From the NCBI RefSeq assembly GCF_008831285.2, contig NC_045144.1:2420001-2484000 (forward strand): a DNA stretch of 64,000 nucleotides. The letters are read 5' to 3'. The notes below the pieces were generated by a model. The model saw only the letters and a list, made by a program, of their open reading frames with translations, searched no databases and was not told where the DNA came from. The position numbers were made by a program, and so were the translations under genes. This DNA is from Nymphaea colorata. Taxonomy: Eukaryota; Streptophyta; Magnoliopsida; Nymphaeales; Nymphaeaceae. Shown here in pieces: positions 34,354 through 47,400 of the stretch (within the stretch, counting starts at the first letter, position 1; every line of letters begins with the position of its first letter).

Positions 34354-37300
34354 GTATCTAATACTTCGTTGTTTTTTTTCTACCTGTCCATTTTGATTTC
34401 CAGATGAATGACTTGAGATAAAAATTGGTTTCCAGTGAAGTTTCTATAGGTCTTAATGTTTTTATGGAAACTTCTTTTGTATCATGGTGTCCCTACTCCT
34501 AGGAAAGAAATAACGCCTCGCCATTGGTTTCCATTTGTTTTTCCAGATGAATGACTTGAGATAAAAATTGGTTTCCAGTGAAGTTTCTATAGGTCTTAAT
34601 GTTTTTATGGAAACTTCTTTTGTATCATGGTGTCCCTACTCCTAGGAAAGAAATAACGCCTCACCATTGGTTTCCATTTGTTTTCCAGATGAATGACTTG
34701 AGATAAAAATTGGTTTCCAGTGAAGTTTCTATAGGTCTTAATGTTTTTATGGAAACTTCTTTTGTATCATGGTGTCCCTACTCCTAGGAAAGAAATAACG
34801 CCTCGCCATTGGTTTCCATTTGTTTGAGATTCTTGCTGTAGTGGTTCAATGGTGTTCATGCAGCGACAACATTTTTATGCACTGCAATGGATAAGAGGAT
34901 CTTTTAATATTAATATCTTTATTCTTTCTATTTGAGGCTTTCATTATCATGATTTCTTTACTTTTATTTCTTGATTTTTGTCTCATAGCCAGATAAGTGT
35001 TGGGTTAGTGTTAGCTTGCTGGGAGTAACTTGCCAAGAATGTAGCAGGGCGCTGTTTTTGATGTCTTATTCTTCTTGGTTTGACAAGCTTCTGGAACTAC
35101 TCAAGGTCACAACTTTGAACTTTGTTATTGATAATTTTCTTGTCTAATCCCCTTTTTCTTATTTTCCCTGCTTATATATGTTCTCATCTTCAAGAGATAT
35201 GTAGGAACACTGAACAGGCAAGTTTGTTGATTCAGTATGCAGAAGCTGAACATCACTTGTATTCTCAAAGCATGTTCATATTTTTTGTGATACAATGATA
35301 AACAACTGAAAGCCGAGAGAGAGAGAGAGCTATCAGATATGGAGTCATGTCTAATAGACAATTCCAACAAATGATAGACATTGGCTAGTCCTTGACCCTA
35401 GGTCTGGTCGATAGATTAGCAGCCAGTGCCAACTAGCACCTAGTTGGGCTGACCAGAAACTGTCTTGGCCATTGTTCAGATTGGTTATATATACTCAAAG
35501 AACTTAATAACATACTGTTCATATTCGGGATCATATAGCTTCTAACATTTTGTTAGTGTCAGCACCATTGACCAATGAAAAATAACCAAAGAATGTTGGA
35601 GAACAGGAGCTGTTTCATGGCTGTTTTGGGAAGTCTGAATGCTTTTTCAGCTGTAAGCCTGTAAGCTTCCATTGGGATGGGTTGTTCTTCAACAACTCCA
35701 TTAGAGGTCGAGCAATTAATCAATAATGATGAATACATAGTAGGTAAAGACCCTAAAAAAGCCCACAATGCTTTAAGATTTGTGGGTCGTGCCGTCGTGG
35801 CCATGCAGAAACTGTTGTGCCACCTCATTTTTCATATGTAGCCATTAATGAGATATAACATTGAGGAATTGTGTTTCTTATGAATATGTTTCTTTGGGCT
35901 AACAGTTTCTTCTTCTGCCTGTTATTTCATAAAGTTTTTTTCTAATAATATGTTTCATCTTTCTGTGCAGATGCCTTCAGATTCTCATTTTATTAAAATA
36001 TCCTGTTGTGCAGCGTTATCTGATCTCTTTATGAGGTTCTTATGTTTTGAATTTTGTGTTTTATTGTGTTTGCTTCCATGAACTTTTACAGTAGTTGGTA
36101 ATCTTTGTTGTGATTCTTTATTTTTCATGTATGCTTCAATCTCTTCTTTTTCCAATGCTTGCACATCTGTACAGATGATCTGTATTTGTTTGGCCAATCA
36201 GCTCTTTGCCTTTAGACGGAATATGAATCTTGAGTTCAAAGGGAAGTGGCAGGCAAACAACCGGGTCTTTTGTTCCAGCAAGGCACTAACTTAAATACTC
36301 TATCCAAAACTGTATTAACTTGACCTAAAACAAGAGAGCTAATGATAGTGAAAATTTTCTTGGGCTCAAAAGATTGATTAACGGTGGTAAAGAATAGTAG
36401 CTTGAGGCAAAGCAGTGATACTAGACTTGAATTTCCTTGATTTTGTATTTATGGTACATTTTCTAAAAATAGCTGAAAGCAAAAGGAACTTTATCTTGGT
36501 ACTTAGTGAAGCAAGCATAGAATAATTTTACCAAGCACATGATCTAGCTATTTAGAAATCTAGAAAGGTTGCTGCTAGGGTTCACTGACAGCTTTTGATG
36601 GTCATTCTATTATGTGCACACACAATTATATTGTATATCTGTGTAAATTATACACAAGTATGGACATATGCGTTTATTGGTGTGGATATCCACGACCACA
36701 AGTGTTCATGCATTTATAAGTAGTCAAATTTACTTGCACAAGTCATAACATATTTCCTACAGTTGTTTCTTCTTGTCAGCTAAATAACTTTTTTCTGATG
36801 TAATGCTTAAACTTGATTAGTTGATTAATACTCAAATGCAATCTTTGCTTTCTTATCTACCTTAAATTTTTTCTGCTTTTAGTAAAACTGGTACGATCAT
36901 CTGGAGCATGTCTTTGTATTGTTTCTTTTTTTTTCCCCATTTTCCTTTTCTAGTAAATTGGATAGTTGTTACTGATATTTATTTCCTTTCTGGGTTTGTG
37001 GCAATAGGCTATACTGCTTTCCAACCTATAGAAAAGAGGGAGTTTCTCTTTCAAACAAACTTATTCCTTCTGCTCTGGAACTGTTAACAGAAGATGCTGC
37101 AGATGACATGTTGGTCAGTTGAACTGTGTCCAGATGTCCTTTTTTTTTGGCTTCATGTTTGTTTAATCTATATTTATGCTATTTTCCCAATGACATTGTT
37201 AACTTAGGCACTCTAGTATGATATTATTGGTTGAACTGGTGTTCTTAATATCTAGTTAGAGATTGTATCTAATAAATATTTTGTTAAACTTGTTGTCATG

Positions 37301-38075
37301 ACATGAGTATTGTTGATATTTTCAAAACATCGATAATCTTGCCAAAAAGGTTTACGCAAAAAAAAAAAGGCATTTATCACAATATTTTTAAAATATCGCG
37401 TGGTCAAAGTATCACAAAAATATTGCAGATACTTCCACAATATTATTTTGATTTTTTTATATATTCACATTATTTTTTGTTTGTTGGTAACATTTTAATA
37501 AGTATCATATATTTCTATCAATGTTTTTGTAACAAAATGAGTAGAAAATTCATACCTTATAATTTTCAGAAATATTTTCACATAGATATATTTTTTAAAA
37601 TTCCTGTTATTTCCCAAGAGAAACAAATTTTCAGATTAATAAATGACAAAAACCTTGAGAATACAATCCTGGGAGCAATATTAGTGACAAATATTCAAAG
37701 TGATTCGGTCTCTCCCTGCTAAGTCGAAAATATTCGTTTCAGTTCAGTATGTAAAATTTTTGAATGCCTCTATTGAATAATTTTTTCTTCAGTATTGGAG
37801 GTCTCATAACTAATAGTTGATGTATAAAACGTATTTCCTTAAGCAGTCCCTCATTTTATATCAAGGGTTGTGATTTCTGAACTTCTAATGCTTGTGTCCC
37901 AAATCAGATACTTAGATGTGTTTGACATGGTTCATTTGTGAAGAATAAACTTTTATGATCATGCTTTTTTGATGAAAAATATAATAAAAATACAGAAATT
38001 TTGCATTTGTCTAATGCCTATTCTGTGGTGTAAGTGAATTATCTAATGGTGAATTCTGATGAAATAAATTACTGT

Positions 38076-38129
<54 letters not shown>

Positions 38130-41100
38130 GGAAAAGATTGCTTCATTACGTGACCCTTATCTCTATTAAGAGATTAGGGTTATTGAAATTACAAAAGAAG
38201 TCCAATAAAAATAACAAAACATTTAAAGAAATCCTCCCTAACTTCCTAATATTTCAGAAAACCCCTTTTGTATCTTTAACACTCCCCCTCAAGCTGGAGC
38301 ATATATATCAATCATGCTCAGCTTGTTACAACATCTCAGGAAATCGCCTATGGGAAGAGCTTTAGTGAGAATATCTGCTGCCTGATCTTCTGAGGAGACA
38401 TGAATAAAACTAATAATTCCTCCTTGAACTAAGTCCCGAATATAGTGGCAATCCACTTCAATGTGTTTAGTCCTCTCATGGAAGACAAGATTGTTAGCGA
38501 TATATGTAGCAGCCTTGTTGTCACAATACATCTTCATTGGGAGATTCTTTGAAACACCCAACTCTAAAAGTAGTGATCTAACACGACATTTCAGCCGCAG
38601 TTTGAGCCATAGCCCTATATTCCGACTCAGCACTAGAACGAGCCACAACATTCTGCTTCTTGCTCCTTCAGGAAATAAGATTACCGCCCACAAAGACACA
38701 AAAACCGGTAGTAGACTTCCTGTCATCTACAGATCCAACATAATCAACATCACTATACGCCTCGATGTCAACACATTCTCCTTTTTTGAACCATAGCCTT
38801 TTTTCCGGGGCTGATTTCAAGTATCTTACAATCATTAGAGCCGCATCCCAGTGAACTTTTCGGGGTTTTTCCATGAATTGGCTCAACTTATTCACAGCAA
38901 AGCTAATGCCGGCACGAGTGACAGTCAAATATAATTGTTTCCCTATCAGAGATCTGTAAGATCTAGAGTCAAACGGCTCTGAGTCATCATCATGTATATG
39001 AATGCGAGGATTCATGGGAAGTGTGGCAGGTTTAGCCCCCAATAGTCCCGTTTCCTGTAGAAGATCAAGAACATATTTCCTTTGAGACACTACAACTCAT
39101 TTATTACTACGAGCCACCTCAATACCAAGAAAATAACGAAGTTGTCCAAGGTCTTTTGTAACAAAGTGTTGCTGTAAAAACTCCTTTGTTTGAGCTATCT
39201 CTTGATCATTTTTTCCTGTAAGAACAATATCATCCACGTAGACAATCAATATCACAAGTCCTGCTGAGCCTCGCTTGATAAACAATGAGTGATCAAGTTG
39301 GGATCGGTGAAATACACACTTAGATAACACTTCAGTAAGTTTCTGGAACCATGCACGGGGACTCTGTTTAAGTCCATAAATAGCCTTCTTTAATTTGCAT
39401 ACCTTGGAACACTCCCCCTGTCGCTCAAAACCAGGTGGTTGCTGCATATAGACGATTTCAGAAAGGTCTCCATACAGAAAGGCATTTTTTACATCCAATT
39501 GAAAAAGAGGCCACTCTCGTTGGACAGCAAGAGATATAATCAGTCGAATAGTGCCCAACCGGGCCACAGGCGAAAAAGTCAACACCATAAGTCTGAGTAT
39601 ACCCTTTTGTGACAAGTCGGGCCTTGAACCTTTCAACTGAACCATCAGAATGATACTTGATGGTGAATACCCATCGTGATCCAACCACATCACAGTGTGT
39701 TGGGGGGTCTACCAAATCCCAAGTCTCCCGAGAAAGAAGAGCATCCATTTCCTCTTGCATAGCTTGTCGCCAACGCGGATCTAACAAGGCGTGATGGTGC
39801 GAGGACGGGATAACATGACTAGATAGAGCTTGATCAAACTGTACTAAACTTGTACTCAGATGAGCAGTAGAGACAAAATTAGATATAGGATGTAAGGTGC
39901 ACTGTCGCTTGCCCTTGCGAATAGTAATAGGGAGATCTGTTGCAGAATGGTCATCACTTAAACCAGAGTCAGTCTTATCAGTGGAGTTTACCTCTTGAGA
40001 CGATGCTGGTGGACGGTTGAGAGAGGGACCTAGACGACGAGTGTAAACCAACGGAGGCTCAAGAAAACGTTCATGTGACCTAGGTTGAGATGATGGAAAT
40101 GACTCAAGTGACACTGGTGGAATAGGAAGAGGTATAGGTGCATGCATCTCAGACGAAGAGGGACTTGACGGAGGGAAATAAGGACGAGACTCAAAAAAGG
40201 TAACATCTGCACTGATAATGTCTTTCTTAGTCAAGGGACCAAAGCATTTGTATCCCTTTTGATTGGCTGAATAGCCAATAAAGACACACTTGATGGCTTG
40301 GGCAGCAAGTTTACTATCGTTTGGGCCTAGGATGTGTGCAAAGCAAGTGCATCCAAAAACTTTGGGAGGTAAATGAAATAATGAACGCCCTGGATATAGA
40401 ATTTGAATTGGAATACGGTCTTGAATGGAGGAAGAGGGTAATCTATTAATGAGGTAACACGCAGTAAGAATAGCATCACCCCAAAAATAGGCAGGCATGT
40501 GAGAATGTAACATGAGGGTACGAGCTACGTTTAGGAGTTGCCGATGTTTGCGTTCGGCTACACCATTCTGTTGGAACGTATGTGGACAAGTATATTGAGG
40601 TCGAATTCCATGGTCGGCATAAAATTGAAGTAGAATGGAAGACTTGAATTCAAGAGCATTATCAGTGCGAATATTTTTGACAGTGAGTCCAAATTGAGTT
40701 TTTATTTCCTTGATAAATTTTTGAAGAATACATATGACTTCAGATCTTTCCCTTAACAAGAAAACCCAACTGACTCTAGTAAAATCATCAACTACAACAA
40801 GATAATATCGAAAACATGACCGAAAAGGAACCCGACTCGGACCCCATACATCCACATGAATGAGATCAAAAGGACTATGACTCGATGGACTCTGACTCGA
40901 AGGAAAGCTGCTCCGTGTATGCTTGCCCAACTGACATGCATTACATAAGAAAGACTCTGATGCAGGAATATCTAGAAACATGCGACGAAGTTTTGGTACT
41001 GACGGATGACCCAGTCTGAGATGCCATTGGAAGGGAGAAGGCTTGGAAGGGACTGAAGATGCAGCAACATCAACTGGGATCGACAGAAAATAAAGGCCCT

Positions 41101-44100
41101 CACGTTCATGGCCGCGACCAATCATCTTCCCAGTTGGTAAGTCCTGAAAAGAACAAGAGTCAGGTTCAAAAATGACTTTACATTGTAAGTCGATAGCTAG
41201 TTGCTTCACAAATAACAAATTAACAGAAACTGAGGAGCATACAACACATGTGTAATAGTGCCTAAATGTGGAAGGTAAATATCACCGCTGCCTAAAACAG
41301 GGGACAACTTGCCATCAGCCAGCCTAACATGCTGTGGTGTAGAAAATCTGACAAATGATGAAAAATTCTGTGGTTGATTACAACAATGTCTAGAAGCGCC
41401 CGAGTCTATCATCCATGTCATACCTTGATCAGCAGTAGGAGCACCAACAGAGAATGCTGAATCTATAACAGTAGCATTGGTAGATGTAGTGGCGGACCTC
41501 TGAGCAAGAACACGATCATATTCATCTTTACTTAAGTTAAGAGAATATGACATAGATATAGAAGGATCGGTAGAAGACTCAACCATAGATATTGTTGCCT
41601 TTGAATGAGTTGCTTGGGATGAGGAAGGCCCTTTGCTTGTGGCTATTCTACCTCCACCACGTCCGGAGGAAAAATTAGACCTGAGGTGAGGATGTTTGTC
41701 CCAACAACGATCCTCTAGATGACCAATTTTGCCACAATAAGAGCACTGAAATCTGCCACGTCCTGCACCACGGCCTGTACCACGTCCCCTAGTGCCTCCA
41801 AAAGAACTAGGGCCCCGTCCTCTCGATATCACAAGTGCAAAGACTGGTGTGTCATGCGTAGTCTGAGAAAGAGTGGCTGCAAAGCGACTCAGTCGATTAT
41901 ACGTGTCTGCTAAATCTGGAAGTTCACTGCTTGTTAGAATTTGAGACTTTGCTACAGAGTATTCTGAAGATAGGCCAGATAGGAACTTCGCTACCATACT
42001 AGTCTCAACGTGTGATGCATAACAATGTTGGCAAGGTGGACGAAGAGCCTTTAACCGTTCATATGCAGCAGTCAATGTAGCAAAATATTGAGATAGGTCC
42101 TAATCCCCTTGTCGAATGTTGCATAACTCCTCTTCTAGTTGTAGGATTTTGATTACATTAGTGGCATGCGAGTATGTCTTTTTCAAGAAGGACCACATAT
42201 CCTTGGCCTTGGTATAATATGCAATAGCTGGGGCTATCTGAGACTCCACACTATTCATAATCCAAGACATAATAATATAATTATCTTCATCCCACGCAAC
42301 ATATATCCCTTTTTTCTCAATAGGTTCATCCTCCTCAAGAATATATTTATTCCTATGACCAGCCACCGACATTATGAATACCCTAGACCATATTTCATAA
42401 TTTGAGCCATTAAGTTTAATCGTGGTTCCATAAGAGAAGGAATTCCCAACCATCTTGTAGTCAGTAGACCCTTCAGATTTACTGTTTTCAGCCATAGTAA
42501 ATAAAGAAGACCAGATTGACGCACAAGTTTAAAGAAAGAGGGCTAGGAAATCACTGTCACTTACAGATCTGTTTCAGCCACTTAGAGGTCTGTTTCAGCC
42601 GATGACTGAAAAAAAAAGAATGAACTCCCAACGACTGAAGATTGCTGCGACTTATAACGACTTATAACAGCAGCTGGTTCTCATAAAAACTTCCTGTCCA
42701 CGTGTCAAAGGAATCCATGAAATAAAAAAAAATCTTGTACTAAGGATCAGCAGCAGTCCTCACGCAGCCTTACTGTACTGAATTTGTATCCACGATCTAT
42801 AGAAAAATTCTGATCATATCAAAACTGAGTTTATAGGCAGCATATAGACTTCACAAAGCATCCGCAACACTTTGATTCACACGATGAACATGAAGTTCCA
42901 ATCACCGTTGAAGTAGCATCCACGAACACCACAAACCACAGCATCAGAAGTCACGCTACACCCACAACAGTCTGCTTCATACGACCAATATGAGGATCTG
43001 ATCACGCATTCCACATAGGCGTGATCAGGTCCTCTCCTCCACACGGCACGCCCAACCCCTATTCCCTCACCGTCTCCTTATTGGGTGATAAGAGGGAATA
43101 AAGAGTAGCGATGACAAGAGAGAGGACGATAAAAAAAAGAAGCAACTCACTTGGCTGTTCGCCAGAAAGATGGTCGCCGGAGAATGTGGTTGCCGGAGAA
43201 GGTCACCGGAAAACGCACCCTGCCGTCGACGCCAACTCCTGCTCTGATACCATGTTGCGAGAGAGAGAGAGAGATGCGGAAAAGATTGCTTCATTACGTG
43301 ACCCTAATCTCTATTAAGAGATTAGGGTTATTGAAATTACAAAAGAAGTCCAATAAAAATAACAAAACATTTAAAGAAATCCTCCCTAACTTCCTAATAT
43401 TTCAGAAAACCCCTTTTGTATCTTTAACAATTTCATTGACCATGTCTGCATTGTCAAATTTTTTAAAAAAAATGTGAAGTAAATTAGAAATGCAAACTTG
43501 AACTGGTCCACACACACTTGTATGGTCAAAATTGCAAGTGAATTGAAAACTACTTGAAAATGATTCTTATCTCTGAATTGGTCCAAGTTGGTCAGCTACA
43601 CAGACATGGGAAAACTAATTGTTGAAACCCATAAAGACCATATAACCATCATTTTGAATGAGTTAAAACTTAAAAAGATATTGTAATATCCTTCACAAAC
43701 AATCCATGTCAATATACCCCGAAGGTAGGTATCTAGGGCTTCATAAAGACGAGGAAACAAAGATCTTTGACATTCCCATAACTGCAGTAAGTTTTCTTAT
43801 ATTTGGTCAATGCCTTGTAAATTTGCAATAAGTTATTCACATATATTAGGTGACATAGAAATGTGAAACCAACAAAAAGGTTGTACTTGACATTGCGGTT
43901 CAATCACTTGCATCTGGAATTTCTTCAGTCTTCTGTGAATATAATTATGAGAGCAGTACATCACTAAATTTTCATGAAACACATATTCTAGCAATGCTAC
44001 TTTTTCCAAACACCTGAAAAGAAAGCATACTAGCAAAAATGACATGCACTTGTTAATAATAGGATCTATAATTTTATACTTATGTCACAAGGGTCTGGGT

Positions 44101-44448
44101 GCAGTATTTTCCAAAAAACATGGGTATGTTCCATATGGATGCAGCAATTATGTATTATAAATAAAAAATTGTCCACAAACAACAAAATTGCCAATTAACA
44201 AGTAGTGTTTCTATAAGTGATTCAGTAAGAGAGAAAGCAAGTTGTCAGTTGCCACACCCAAGCCGCACGTGAGCAGCAACCACACCGATACCTAGGTCAT
44301 GCCAACTTAGGTGCAATAACATTTTTGAAGAGTTTCTTAACTTAATCTATACATATTTAGTACATCACACGAGTGCAAGTGCAGACATTAATGAAGAGCA
44401 TTTTCAGAGAACTTGGGTGTGTGGACACAGCCACTTACATACTCACAC

Positions 44449-44491
<43 letters not shown>

Positions 44492-47400
44492 ATATACTAT
44501 ATATATATATATAGTAACAAATCAGTCAAGGTGTTCTGTCTTGACATGCTCCTTCCTTGAGCCATGCCATTCCTAGGGCATGCTTTGCCTTTAAGCAAAT
44601 CATCATGGATGGTTTTTTTCCTACGATGAGCATGCCATGATCTATTGCTTCACTATGGTGGTCCTTGTGAATAGCCATGTATCTTGACAGCGAGATATTA
44701 CTATTTCAGAATGTGTAACCAATTTCCAACCATCAACTGCAATAGAACGACTTTGCATGAATTACTTTTTGGATTTGTCCATTACTTGGAGAACAAATAA
44801 AGGAAGTCCAACATAAGGAACTTCTTGATTCCAAAGTTTAGAGTTTAGAGTTCATTGGCTTATTCTCTTTTTCCCAAGTCACTCTTCTTGTAGAAAGTTT
44901 CTACTTGATCCTTTGCTTGCTTAACTACCAGTAACAAACTTGGCCTTCATATTCATTATGTCTCTATGTGTGAAGTTTGTGCGTATGGGGATCAGGTCTG
45001 TTCAGACCCGATCCACTTCTCTTTTATATCCACACGCCTAAGAATACTAAGCGGTGGCATTCTTGTAATATTTTATATATTTTTGTACAAATCTGTTGTA
45101 ACCTAATTAGGTTAATGTTTTTAATAGAGATTAAGGATTGCAGGGCTGCATTGGCCGACTGCATTTCTTCCTCCATCGTCTTGCTTTCTATCCTCTCTTC
45201 TCAATCTATCTTATTTTCAGCCGGAGAGACATGATTTAGTGAAGATTCTTACATGGTATCAGAGCCAGGTTGCAGCGTCCTCCGGTGAGTGTTTTCAATA
45301 TGATATGATTTGCCCTAATCTGCCCTAAATCCCCTTTTTCTGGCGTGATTAAACCTAAATTCAGTTTCTGCCCTAAATCTTCCTTTTTGACGTGATTTGC
45401 CCTAATTTCTACCACTGCCCTAAATTCTGCCCCAAGTCGTCTGCCCTAATCATCCCTTTTTCATTATCCCTCTTCGTATTTCTTGCCCCGCTTTTCAGTC
45501 ATGGATCAGCCGGCTCCTTCCCTTTTATCTTCCAGCTTTCTCTCCCAACTTATCTCTCAAAAACTAAATCATAGTAACTATTTGACTTGGAAATGTCAAA
45601 TTGTCCCATTCATTAAAAGTCATAGACTCTATGGACATATCGATGGCACTACTCCAGCACCTCCAAAATACATTGACCGTGAAGTGAAGAAGACCGTTGT
45701 GGGAGATCAAGCTGCTGGGGCTCCTCTTGGGAATGAGATTAGATTTGAATATGAAACTCTCACTAAAAACAATCCTGAGTACGAAGTTTGGCTGGCTCAC
45801 GACCAGTCCCTTGTTGCCTACATTACTTCTACTTTGTCAGAGGAGGTATTAGGAGACATTGATGATGATTTAACAGCCCTGGAGTTGTGGTCTACCCTTG
45901 CCACTACGTATTCTCAAGTATCGGAAGCACGTTTTCTGCAATTAAGAAGGCAATTTCAGGACATTAAGCGTGGGACGCGTACAGTCTTGGAATATTTGAA
46001 TGAAATAAAAAGTGTAAGTGATCAGCTTGCTGCCAGTGGACATCCCGTCAGCGACAAGGACAATGTGCAACAAGCTTTAAGTGGACTGGGAACAGATTTT
46101 GACATATTTTGCACCCTGTCCTCCCATCTTTTGAAGATCTGAAGGCCAAACTTTTTCAGCATGAAGCTAGTCGTGTTCAGCGACAGAGTTTGATTCCTTC
46201 CAACAGCCACAATGTACTGATCACAGGAACACATGCACTGCAAGGGAATCGCACTCATCCTTAGACTTCTCAGGCAAGAATGAGAAGAGGTATTCTCCCA
46301 ACACCGTAGGGCATGAATACTATGCCTAGAAGGGTTCCGACTTGCTTCTATTGCAACAAGAGGGGACATGTAAAATCAGAATGTTGGCACAATTCTCAGA
46401 ACAAAAATAATCAGATCAGGCATGAGAACAAGGCAGCAGCAGGGCCAACTTCATCATCATCTGGCTCAAATCCGACATCAAATGTTTCAGCAGACGTGTA
46501 GCAGCTTCTAATGGCAGCTTTATCTAAACTCCACTTGAAACAAAATGAGCAAGGAGAGTGGTATGTGGACTCTGGAGTAGCAGCCCATGTTACTGGTGAC
46601 ACAAGTAATCTCTCTGGTGTTTTCCCTTATTTAGATCAAGGCTCAGTTGTCACGGGAGATGGTTCCCATCACACAATATCGCACATTGGAAATGCACAAA
46701 TATCTATGGGCTCTTCTTCCATTCCATTAAAGAATGTCCTTGTTGTTCCTAGTGTCAAGAAAAATATTATCTCAGTGTCCAAACTTATTGATGACACTCA
46801 TTACTCTGTTGAATTCACACCATCTTCTGTTTATGTCAAGGATGCTCGAACCAAGAAGACATTCGCTGAGGGCACTCGCAAAGGAGATATGTATGTTCTT
46901 GAAGAAGCTCCAAAGTTGTCAAAACCTCACTCTTCAGATTCATGTTTTCCAAGTCATAGTGAAGTCAATGTTGCTGAGTATAATAAGCCGTCCATTTGGC
47001 ATGGTCGGTTAGCTCATTGTAGTCTGTCTTTTGTTCGAAGTCTTGTTGCAAACGGGCTCTTAGATAAGCCCAGTCTGAGTTTAATTAGTGAGTCCAGCAT
47101 GTGCTCGAGTTGTCATTTCTGTAAGAGCCATGTCCTTCCTTTTCAATCAATCAATAAAAGAGCTTCAAAGGTTTTTGACACCATATATTCCAATGTTTGG
47201 GGGCCTGCTCCAATTCCTTCTTCTTCTGGGAGTAGATACTATGTCATTTTTATTGATTCATATTCCCGATATACTTGGATCCATTTCATGAAACACAAAT
47301 CAGAAGTTTTTCGCTTGTTCACTCAATTTCATGCCTTGGTTCGGAATAAATACTCTAGTAATATTGTGCATTTTTAATGTGATGGTGGTGGTGAATTTAT

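Larger units (their letters stand above)
38073..43429 (-). mobile_element. Copia LTR retrotransposon B (5357 bp, nearly complete)
   Basis: The minus-strand element has short LTRs at 43253-43429 (5') and 38073-38281 (3'), a Met-tRNA primer site directly inside the 5' LTR, a purine tract at the other end, and recognisable gag, protease, integrase, reverse transcriptase and RNase H in copia order. Flanking attac (38068-38072) and atttc (43430-43434) match at 4 of 5 positions. The LTRs differ in GA-repeat length and, outside it, at only about 3 of 161 positions, so insertion is young. The proteins nevertheless carry at least two nonsense codons and about three frameshifts, so it is now non-autonomous. 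Confidence 0.93.

Noticed and set aside
38075-38365. Open frame beginning with an RE-repeat peptide
   Set aside because: It is a translation of the GA microsatellite in the copia B LTR and runs through the LTR border.
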